Below, piece after piece: positions 1 through 6,586 of a stretch of DNA of 29,859 bases. The stretch comes from a virus, in IMG/VR virus record IMGVR_UViG_3300042934_000859, positions 1 to 29,859 of that record. One strand, 5' to 3'. The notes below the pieces were generated by a model. The model made no database searches, had not been told where the DNA came from, and was given only the letters and a program-made list of their open reading frames with translations. The translations under genes were made by a program, and so were the position numbers. The number at the start of each line of letters is the position of its first letter. Positions within the stretch are counted from its first letter, which is position 1.

Positions 1-1273
1 ATTTTATAGATGCGTCTGTTGTGTCAAACCAAATTTGATTATTATATGGAGAGACAGGTGCAGTATCACCAACATAATAGTCACCTTTTTTAGCAATACA
101 AATCCACTTAGTTTCATCAGTTGGTAATATATTTTTACATGCAACTGTATTTTGATATAAAAAACCTAAATAGGTAACTTTGTTTAAGGGTATATAATCC
201 TTATTTGGATTATATTCTTCGCAAAGTTGATATGCTACATCTCTGGCCATTCTTGCATTTTCGTTGATTATTCTAATACTTTCGGCAGAATCTCTTCCTT
301 GCTCTGCTGCAACTCTTAATCCTTCAGCTGTGTTGATAGAATTATTTGTATTATTAGCTTCAGTTGTCGCAATGTCCGCTAATTCTGCCGAATCATTCGC
401 ATTTTCTGTGGCAGTTATAGCAGCAGCTGTAGCATTGTTAGCTGCTATTGTTGCGTCATTTGCTAAATTAGCCTTACTATTTGCATTAGTAGCAGCCGTA
501 TCAGCTAAGTTTGCCTTATCATTCGCTAATGTTGCTTTCGTATCTGCAAGTGTAGCTTTTTCGTTTGCTAAATTTGCAGCAGTATCCGCAAGAGTGGCTT
601 TATCATTAGCTAAATTTGCTTTCTCAGTTGCATTTGTAGCTGCTGTATTTGCTAAAGTAGCTTTATCGTTTGCATTTTGTGCAGCTTGATTTGCATTAGT
701 TGTAGCTGTATTTGCCAAATTTGCCTTATCATTAGCATTTAAGGCTGCTGCGGTTGTATTTGTTGTTGCAGTATTTGCGTTATTTGTAGCTGTGTTTGCA
801 TTGTTTGTTGCTGTTACTGCATTTGCAATAACTGCATTTACTTGTGGTAAGACATCTATAGCATCACGTCCAGAATCAATTATATTTTCTAATGTTTCAA
901 CAACTTCACCATTTTGCTCTTTTGAAACAATTCTGCTTATATGTAACCTATCGTAACCAGTTCCAACGTATGATAAGGTTATAAACCTAGCATTTGCTAA
1001 TTGGTTAAAATATACAACTCCATTATTATAATCAACACGGTAATTATATCTCGATATTTCTGTTGTATAATCAAAAGTTTCATAGTATACTTCTGAAGCA
1101 TATGGTGACGCAACATTAGTTATTAAAACATGATTATTATAATCTGGAATTTCTTCTAAAGTAACTTTACCATTTACAATTTTTTTAACATCGTTTGTAA
1201 TTATTCTAAATGGGTCTATAGAATCTCCAGTTCTATTTGTGCCAATAACTGGCTTATGGTAAGTGTAAGCCAT
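1..1273 (-). CDS. Tail fibre / receptor-binding-type protein, C-terminus beyond window
   Basis: The frame stays open from an ATG at 1273 to the window edge, giving 424 codons with no stop, so the C-terminus is missing. The start follows AAGGAGG, which lies inside the end of the upstream small gene. Residues 1 to about 150 form a compact domain beginning MAYTYHKPVIGTNRTGDS. A long Ala/Asn/Thr-rich stretch follows with a strict seven-residue period (blocks such as ANDKATL and ADTAANL). Near the end of the visible part comes a module with NPNKDYIPLNKVTYLGFLY and a Trp-containing strand, similar to carbohydrate-binding or attachment modules of phage fibres. Position downstream of the tail-tip gene and the repeat-rich rod suggest an elongated trimeric fibre or baseplate upper protein that contacts the host surface. 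The family is inferred from architecture. A bidirectional terminator and a plus-strand gene separate it from the main tail operon. Confidence 0.8.
   Translation of the reverse strand, partial: MAYTYHKPVIGTNRTGDSIDPFRIITNDVKKIVNGKVTLEEIPDYNNHVLITNVASPYASEVYYETFDYTTEISRYNYRVDYNNGVVYFNQLANARFITLSYVGTGYDRLHISRIVSKEQNGEVVETLENIIDSGRDAIDVLPQVNAVIANAVTATNNANTATNNANTATTNTTAAALNANDKANLANTATTNANQAAQNANDKATLANTAATNATEKANLANDKATLADTAANLANEKATLADTKATLANDKANLADTAATNANSKANLANDATIAANNATAAAITATENANDSAELADIATTEANNTNNSINTAEGLRVAAEQGRDSAESIRIINENARMARDVAYQLCEEYNPNKDYIPLNKVTYLGFLYQNTVACKNILPTDETKWICIAKKGDYYVGDTAPVSPYNNQIWFDTTDASIK
358..740 (-). repeat. Heptad / double-heptad (42-bp) repeats inside tail fibre gene
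   Basis: In the fibre reading frame this segment is built from seven-residue units (for example ANLANDK, ATLADTA, ANLANEK, ATLADTK, ATLANDK, ANLADTA) that alternate to give a 14-residue, 42-bp superperiod. The bases are similar but not identical between units. The pattern predicts a long alpha-helical or coiled rod. The similar DNA units could also allow length change by recombination or slippage. Confidence 0.7.
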
Positions 1274-1276
1274 TAC

Positions 1277-1432
1277 TTATTCCTCCTTTTCCTCTATATT
1301 TTCATTTATTGGGTTAGCCAATGAAACTAAGATTTCATTGACCGCTGTTGCTTCATCAAGTCCTTTATATTCAAGTCTATTTAGAAAGACTAGTATGTTC
1401 TGTTTTGCTTGTTCAGATAATTCAAATAGCAT
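1277..1432 (-). CDS. Small helical protein upstream of tail fibre (51 aa)
   Basis: An ATG at 1432 follows a GGAGGT site about eight bases upstream and gives 51 codons, ending TAA at 1277. The fibre start lies two bases past this stop, and the fibre ribosome site sits inside the last codons of this gene, so the two are probably translationally coupled. The protein (MLFELSEQAK start, EEKEE end) looks fully helical and acidic at its C-terminus, without cysteines or membrane segments. I do not recognise a family. The position fits a small tail-associated or fibre-assembly protein, but that is inference. Confidence 0.65.
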   Translation of the reverse strand: MLFELSEQAKQNILVFLNRLEYKGLDEATAVNEILVSLANPINENIEEKEE

Positions 1433-1477
1433 AATCAAAAACCTCCAAATGAATATTATAATATTTTAGTTAAAGTG

Positions 1478-1506
1478 TTGACAGTTACCAGATATCGGAA
1501 TATACT
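1478..1506 (+). promoter_or_regulatory. Sigma-70/SigA-type promoter for the secreted stalk-domain gene
   Basis: TTGACA at 1478-1483 is a perfect -35. It is followed by exactly 17 bases and then TATACT at 1501-1506, one mismatch from TATAAT. Transcription would start near 1513, leaving a leader of about 50 bases before the ATG at 1565. It is the best promoter match in the window. On the opposite strand a perfect TATAAT lies at 1455-1460 facing the fibre genes, but no convincing -35 accompanies it. Confidence 0.85.
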
Positions 1507-1564
1507 GTAATTAGCTAGAAAATGACATGTTTTTACATAGAAAATTATATGAAAGGATATAACT

Positions 1565-2329
1565 ATGAAAATTAATATTAAAAGTTTTGTTAGTGGAATA
1601 GTGATTGGAACTGTATTAACTGCATCTTTATCAGCTTTTGCTGCTGTTAAATTAAATGTTATACCCAATCCATATCCAATATTTATTGATGGAGTTAAAT
1701 CTAAAATTAAAGGTTATAAAATTAATGGTACTGTACACATAAGTATTAATGATTTAAAAACGCTTGGAATTAGCAACCAATTTAATGAAGAAAAACAACA
1801 GATTGAAATTAAAACTACATCAAATATAAATACAAAACAATTTGAAACAAGCGAGAAAAGTTTATCAACTGAAAATAGTTCCAACACTAATTCTATTGCT
1901 TCTAATACTAAACCATCAAACAATGTTGACGGATTTTTAGTATACTCAAAAGATAATAATGAATATATTAGCATTGATAAACTTACTATGGAAGTGAATA
2001 CCAATAATATTGAGCAGAATGAAATAAAAAGCAGTGATGGAAATATACGTTACATAAAGTATTGTTTAGTTGCTGATTATTCAAAATCTGATTCAAAAGC
2101 CGCTCTCTATGATTCTATTATTTTTTACATTGAAAAAACTGGTTTAGATATAAACAACGGGCAAACAATTAAACAAAAAGTTCAATTGTGTAATCCATTA
2201 AAATTAACCTATTTTCAAAAAGGGATAACTTTACAAGAAGGATGTGTTGAAATATCTGAATATAAAAAATATCTTCAACCATTATTAACAAATAAGTTGT
2301 CAAACGTTTTTAACGATCTTTCAAAATAA
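1565..2329 (+). CDS. Secreted stalk-domain protein, plus-strand moron
   Basis: This is the only convincing plus-strand gene here (254 aa, ATG after AAAGGA). Residues 1-26 form a signal peptide: a basic start, a hydrophobic core and an AFA/A cleavage site. Residues about 28-80 (around PYPIFIDGVKSKIKGYKING) resemble the copper amine oxidase N-terminal-like 'stalk' domain common in clostridial surface proteins. A Ser/Asn-rich linker follows to about 125, then a domain of about 130 residues that I do not recognise, with two cysteines. It has its own near-consensus promoter and shares a strong terminator with the convergent gene, so it can be expressed independently of the late operon, for instance from a prophage. 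It probably acts outside the cell membrane. A lysogenic-conversion role is inferred from this layout, not shown. Confidence 0.8.
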   Translation: MKINIKSFVSGIVIGTVLTASLSAFAAVKLNVIPNPYPIFIDGVKSKIKGYKINGTVHISINDLKTLGISNQFNEEKQQIEIKTTSNINTKQFETSEKSLSTENSSNTNSIASNTKPSNNVDGFLVYSKDNNEYISIDKLTMEVNTNNIEQNEIKSSDGNIRYIKYCLVADYSKSDSKAALYDSIIFYIEKTGLDINNGQTIKQKVQLCNPLKLTYFQKGITLQEGCVEISEYKKYLQPLLTNKLSNVFNDLSK

Positions 2330-2349
2330 ATTTGCATATCAATTAAAAT

Positions 2350-2383
2350 AAAAAACTACTATTTTACGAAATAGTAGTTTTTT
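2350..2383. terminator. Bidirectional intrinsic terminator between convergent genes
   Basis: Perfect 14-bp arms (2351-2364 and 2369-2382) with a TACG tetraloop form a hairpin with an A run on the left and a T run on the right, so it can terminate on both strands. It serves the plus-strand gene ending at 2329 and the minus-strand gene ending at 2364. The stop codon and last codons of the minus-strand gene lie within the loop and right arm. Confidence 0.9.
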
Positions 2384-2615
2384 GCTGATTTATTTTTTCA
2401 ATCATTTCATCAATTTCATTAATTGATACAGATATATCATCATACAATTTTTGTAAATCTTGCATCTGTCTAGAAAGTTGTAGCTGCCTATTAATATATT
2501 GTACCTTTTCAGTTTGTAAATCTTCTTTACTTAATTGCTTTTCAATTGTTTCCACAATTGTTACTCCTCCATCTTTTATTGTATAACCTTTATTTAATGT
2601 TGTTTGATTAACCAT
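2364..2615 (-). CDS. Coiled-coil protein downstream of tail-tip gene (83 aa)
   Basis: The ATG at 2615 follows GGAGAT. The last residues (KTTIS) and stop are encoded within the terminator hairpin. Residues about 25-80 are rich in Glu, Lys, Gln and Leu with heptad spacing (KEDLQTEKVQYINRQLQLSR and onward), predicting one long coiled coil. No membrane segment or signal peptide is visible. The gene follows the Tal gene after 16 bases and is last in the main minus-strand unit before the terminator. I do not recognise a family; it may be a small tail-tip or fibre-linking protein. Confidence 0.7.
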   Translation of the reverse strand: MVNQTTLNKGYTIKDGGVTIVETIEKQLSKEDLQTEKVQYINRQLQLSRQMQDLQKLYDDISVSINEIDEMIEKINQQKTTIS

Positions 2616-2631
2616 ATAAATATCTCCTCTC

Positions 2632-5367
2632 TTACCACATTAAATCAAGAAAACCTACTGAAGCACCGTTGTATAATATATGAATTCTACTTGTATTTGC
2701 ATCATAACTTAAAGCTAAATTCTGTGAATTTCTTGATTTTACATATGAATTTCCATGCGTATGACCGCTCGAAGCATAATCGACTCCACTTAAATTACCA
2801 TTTACTCGTAAATTATTACAAGTTAAGTCTGGTAACACTACTTCACTAGCATCGATGGTTAAACCCCACGGGCCAAAAATAGTGTTACTTGTATATATTG
2901 AAACCCCTGTGCTAAATCTAATAGATTTTCCTAATGCATTTCTTGTATCTCCTATTTCTATACCATCGTCTAATTTGGCGATTCGGCCATTAATCTGACC
3001 AGCCGTTATAGTACCAGTGTAAATCCAATTACTTCTTACTGTATCTGCTACAATAGTTCCTGTAATATTAGCACTATTTACATATAGTGTATCAGCTTTT
3101 ATTACTGAACCTTCAATTTGAGTTTTATCATAAGAAAGAAAACTATTTCCATTTATATCTTGAAAATCTTTTGCTTTTACAATACCTCCAAATGTCGCAT
3201 ATCCATTCGTATCTATGCTTAATACATTTGTTCCAAAAATTCCGTTTCCTGCACCTGTTGATATTTTAATTCCATCTGTTGCATTTATGGTAGTTTTAAC
3301 TTTATTATCACTTCTGATTACCTGAATACCGTTTGCGCTGTCTATTACTACATTATTATAGCTTTTACCTAATTTAACATATGAATTTGCAACAGCAGGA
3401 GAGAGCTGAGATTCTAAAATTCCACCTGAGATTTCCAAAGCACCATTCGATATTTTAATTCCTCTTTTTGCTGATGCATCTATACTTGAAGTATAGTTAC
3501 CTATTTCGCAAACTAAATTATTAGCATTGTCGTAGGTTTCCATTTTATTAAATAGGCCAGTATTTGAAGTGATAATTTTTGAGCCAATTAACTCACCATA
3601 AATACGTCCTTTTCCCATTGCAATATTAGGAGTTACTCCTCCATCAGTAGACAGCATAATCCCTTGACCAGTAATTATTGTAACAAAGTTTGAATTAACC
3701 TTATCAACAAATACACCACCACGCTCATTGAGAGAATAAGTATTAGTACTATTCCTTATTTCAGTATTTAGAGTATTAATCCCATTTGCAATATTTTCAC
3801 TTATAAAATTATTAGCTGCTTCGCCATGATTCCATTTGTCAATGTTGATATTTACAAGATTTTTTGTATCACTTGCGGTTTGCAATAATTGATCAAGTTT
3901 AAAACTTCCATCATTTATATCTTTTTGATTACTTATTTTTATACTTAGTCTATGTCCATCAAAATCTTCTTCGACTTCAATTAACCTTGCGGATAGCATT
4001 ACATCAAGTTTTTTAACATAAATTTTCAATAAAGAACCAAGGTTTAACTTATCTGAATATATTTTTGAATCTTCATCTGCCAATTGATTAAATGCTATAA
4101 TATCTATAGTAGCATCAAATCTTGGTTGATTGTTTAGTGATAAATATTCTTGCGCTGCTCCTAATAGTTCCTGTAAAATTGGAATGTCAGTACCTTTTGC
4201 AGTAATAGTACTATCCTCAAACTCTCCTTCTTTTGTATATTCATTTAACAGAGATAGATGAGTAGAAGTTAAAAAATTGTTTATTGCAATTGAATTATTC
4301 AAGATTTGGATTTGATTATTCTTAGCTGTTATTTGGGAATTCAACAAATTGATTTCAGATTGCTTGGATGAAATATTATTTTTTATAGTATTATACTCTG
4401 ACTTTAATGCTGAAGAATCATTCCCTTGATATACTGCATCATCAATTTGAATCTGCTTCTTGTCTAAATCTAGTTTTAAATTTGTTAACTCGTTGTTTTT
4501 TGTTGTTAAAGCAGCTTGTAACGAAGAAAGTTGAGTTAAATAAGTAGTATAGGTAGGTTTAGAATTATTAACTGCGACTATATAAGCATTTAATGCATCA
4601 ATCATGGATTGTTCCATATAATCGGTATTCATATAAAATCCATAATCTGATATGTATGATTGTCCGTTATTGACAGCATTGACACTTATTCCATCAACAC
4701 CTTTTATTGAAAGTTTAGTTATTATTGAATCCTCACGTATACTTAAGTTCATTCCTTTAATATAGTTGGCATCAGATAGAAAAACCCCGTTAAAGGTGTA
4801 GTTATTTTTATAATCAATAAAATTAATTTTATTATTTGTAGCAATCCAAACACAATCCCAAATTTCAGATAATTTATTTAAACTATCTAATACATTCCCA
4901 TCAATATCTACCGCTCTATATTTAGTGTCCAAAACAACATCAACAATACCTAATGTAAAGGAAGTGTTTGCTAATACTAAATTTGCCGTTTGTGATAAAG
5001 TTTTTACTGGAATAACTGTTTCTCCAACTAAAACCCCTGTCTGAACTTTACACCTTCTATCTCTTAATTGAATAACTTTACTGTAACATGTAATCTCAAC
5101 TTTTTTAATATTATTGTCGAAAATCTTATTTATGCCTCTAATAATATAGAATTCGTCTTCATAATTTATTCTATAATCATATTTAAGATTTTTTAATTCA
5201 AGATTATCAATTTGTTTTCCTGTTTTAGTATCTTCAACATTTTCAGGCAAGCGAAAGCGTATTTCATTTACACCTGTATATTTTCTTATTCTGGTTAATT
5301 CTATTACACTTGATAGATTATCAATATAAGTTCCAGAAGGTTTATATAATTTTACAATTGATTTCAA
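2632..5367 (-). CDS. Tail-associated (Tal/baseplate hub-like) phage protein
   Basis: The protein has 911 residues. The start is TTG at 5367 after AGGAAGTGG. The N-terminal 1-250 residues (YKPSGTYIDNLSSVIELTRI...) resemble the phage minor structural / prophage endopeptidase tail family, the gp27-like hub at the tail tip. Residues about 268-365 are a strong coiled coil with repeated NNEL/NNQIQ units. Residues about 400-860 are Gly/Asn/Asp-rich, with beta-helix-like repeats around GGVFVDKVNSNF and GLFNKMETYDNANN. The C-terminus has a GHTHGNSYVK motif like phage fibre ends. It lies downstream of Dit and the tape measure, the usual place for a tip protein that seals the tube and may carry fibres. 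I see no clear peptidase active site in the sequence. Confidence 0.85.
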   Translation of the reverse strand: MKSIVKLYKPSGTYIDNLSSVIELTRIRKYTGVNEIRFRLPENVEDTKTGKQIDNLELKNLKYDYRINYEDEFYIIRGINKIFDNNIKKVEITCYSKVIQLRDRRCKVQTGVLVGETVIPVKTLSQTANLVLANTSFTLGIVDVVLDTKYRAVDIDGNVLDSLNKLSEIWDCVWIATNNKINFIDYKNNYTFNGVFLSDANYIKGMNLSIREDSIITKLSIKGVDGISVNAVNNGQSYISDYGFYMNTDYMEQSMIDALNAYIVAVNNSKPTYTTYLTQLSSLQAALTTKNNELTNLKLDLDKKQIQIDDAVYQGNDSSALKSEYNTIKNNISSKQSEINLLNSQITAKNNQIQILNNSIAINNFLTSTHLSLLNEYTKEGEFEDSTITAKGTDIPILQELLGAAQEYLSLNNQPRFDATIDIIAFNQLADEDSKIYSDKLNLGSLLKIYVKKLDVMLSARLIEVEEDFDGHRLSIKISNQKDINDGSFKLDQLLQTASDTKNLVNINIDKWNHGEAANNFISENIANGINTLNTEIRNSTNTYSLNERGGVFVDKVNSNFVTIITGQGIMLSTDGGVTPNIAMGKGRIYGELIGSKIITSNTGLFNKMETYDNANNLVCEIGNYTSSIDASAKRGIKISNGALEISGGILESQLSPAVANSYVKLGKSYNNVVIDSANGIQVIRSDNKVKTTINATDGIKISTGAGNGIFGTNVLSIDTNGYATFGGIVKAKDFQDINGNSFLSYDKTQIEGSVIKADTLYVNSANITGTIVADTVRSNWIYTGTITAGQINGRIAKLDDGIEIGDTRNALGKSIRFSTGVSIYTSNTIFGPWGLTIDASEVVLPDLTCNNLRVNGNLSGVDYASSGHTHGNSYVKSRNSQNLALSYDANTSRIHILYNGASVGFLDLMW

Positions 5368-5400
5368 ATATTACCACTTCCTTTCTGGAAAAAATTCAAT

Positions 5401-5437
5401 TTTTGCATAAAGAAAAGACCTTTATGCAAAGGTCTTT
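5401..5437. promoter_or_regulatory. Two mutually exclusive hairpins before the Tal gene
   Basis: Hairpin A pairs 5402-5412 with 5420-5430 (perfect 11 bp, seven-base loop). Hairpin B pairs 5414-5423 with 5428-5437 (perfect 10 bp, ATGC loop). They share bases 5420-5423 and 5428-5430, so only one can form at a time. The site lies between the small membrane gene and Tal. On the minus strand hairpin B is followed by TTTTCTTT, a weak terminator tail. It could be a leaky terminator or an attenuator-like switch. Confidence 0.6.
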
Positions 5438-5475
5438 AGCTGATAAATATATTTTTTGTTTTTACATAATTTTAC

Positions 5476-5685
5476 TTAATCGTTTTCTTTATTAATTAAT
5501 TTTGACAATAAATGAATAATCTCACTTATTCCAATAAATAAAGTTCCAATAATAATCGAAGTTAGTATACCACCTAATGCAAACAGTAAATTATTGTTAT
5601 TGTATGCAACTCCAATACTTAAAACTATCCCTAAAACTAATATAATCCAACCAACTGATAAAACACCTAAAGCAGTTTTATTCAT
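5476..5685 (-). CDS. Small two-helix membrane protein, probable moron (69 aa)
   Basis: I chose the ATG at 5685 because GGAGG lies eight bases upstream; the frame extends further to 5718 but without a ribosome site. Residues about 5-28 (ALGVLSVGWIILVLGIVLSI) and about 33-60 form two hydrophobic helices joined by a short Asn-rich turn, ending in a basic/acidic tail (SKLINKEND). The gene sits between Dit and Tal, which are usually adjacent in siphoviruses. It has its own candidate promoter and a hairpin behind it. That layout suggests an inserted accessory gene acting at the host membrane, such as superinfection exclusion, but the function is unknown. Confidence 0.75.
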   Translation of the reverse strand: MNKTALGVLSVGWIILVLGIVLSIGVAYNNNNLLFALGGILTSIIIGTLFIGISEIIHLLSKLINKEND

Positions 5686-5718
5686 TTTTATCCTCCACAG
5701 AATACTAATATATAACAA

Positions 5719-5748
5719 ATTATACCATGTTAATTTATTATGTGTAAG
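5719..5748 (-). promoter_or_regulatory. Extended -10 promoter for the small membrane protein
   Basis: On the minus strand a perfect TATAAT (5724-5719) is preceded by TGG, an extended -10. A CTTACA -35 (5748-5743, four of six matches) lies 18 bases upstream. The start of transcription would be near 5712, about 27 bases before the ATG. It lies just after the Dit stop codon, in a short intergenic gap. Confidence 0.65.
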
Positions 5749-5758
5749 GATTAAAAGA

Positions 5759-6538
5759 TTAAGTTAAATAGTAATATTTAAATGATAATTTCAAACTACA
5801 AGGAGAAACTGAAATTATATTTCTACCCACAACAAGAGGAAAGAGCCAATTACTGTCTTTAGTTACATTATCATATCTGTAGACGGCTAAAGCATCGGTT
5901 TTTATTTTGTTTTTTTTAAAATCTACTTTAATATTTTCTTCAGCAAATAATTGAGTTGAACCATTTGTTGCCAATTCGAAGAACATACCAGAGTTAGTTT
6001 TATTAATTAATTTAATACTTGAACCTGTTGTAATTGGTGAAATTTCAGCGATCATATGAGTCAGTATGCTACCATTATTATAAATCTCAATATCTTTTGT
6101 TGACGTTATATTATCAACATACGTTTGCCAAAATGAACACGAATAGGGGCTTGAACATTCACATTCTAAAGTTAAATAATATCCATTTGCAAATACATTA
6201 AAATCATTTGTTAAACAAATACAATTATATATATGATTATTTTCATAACATAGAAAATCCACATAATCATTTGTTACAAATATTCTAGCAAGTTCTTCAC
6301 AGCGTTCGGGAGTAATCACTTTTTCGCTTGCTAATTCCAATGTAAATCTCATATATTCACGATCAACCGAATATTTGTAATTATGATAATGATATTTATC
6401 TATTTGAATTCTCTCAGAGTTTATACTTCTGCTACTAGCAAAATTTTCTTTTGAGGCTTGAATATTTACCTTTACAAGTTTTAAGCCTATTATGGATGAA
6501 CTAATTGAATTCCAGCTAAAATCTGTTCTCTGATACAT
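5759..6538 (-). CDS. Distal tail protein (Dit-like)
   Basis: The protein has 259 aa, with ATG at 6538 after AGGAAGTGA. Its length, its position directly between the tape measure and the tail-tip protein, and its all-beta look fit the siphovirus distal tail (Dit / phage tail component) family. The N-terminal domain holds SSRSINSERIQIDKYHYHNY followed by a helix (ITPERCEELARIFVTNDYV) typical of the ring-forming half. The rest is a galectin-like beta domain. Dit forms a hexameric ring joining tail tube and tip. Six cysteines are present but form no obvious metal site. Confidence 0.85.
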   Translation of the reverse strand: MYQRTDFSWNSISSSIIGLKLVKVNIQASKENFASSRSINSERIQIDKYHYHNYKYSVDREYMRFTLELASEKVITPERCEELARIFVTNDYVDFLCYENNHIYNCICLTNDFNVFANGYYLTLECECSSPYSCSFWQTYVDNITSTKDIEIYNNGSILTHMIAEISPITTGSSIKLINKTNSGMFFELATNGSTQLFAEENIKVDFKKNKIKTDALAVYRYDNVTKDSNWLFPLVVGRNIISVSPCSLKLSFKYYYLT

Positions 6539-6586
6539 ATTGTGGTTTCACTTCCTTTCTAATGAACAGGGAAGAGAAGGGATAAA

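Noticed and set aside
264-689. Plus-strand Ala/Val/Phe-rich open frame of 141 codons
   Set aside because: It is the antisense shadow of the repeat-rich fibre gene; the low-complexity hydrophobic sequence follows from the heptad repeats, and it has no ribosome site.
358-740. Regular repeats as a possible CRISPR array
   Set aside because: The units are coding heptads without distinct repeats and spacers.
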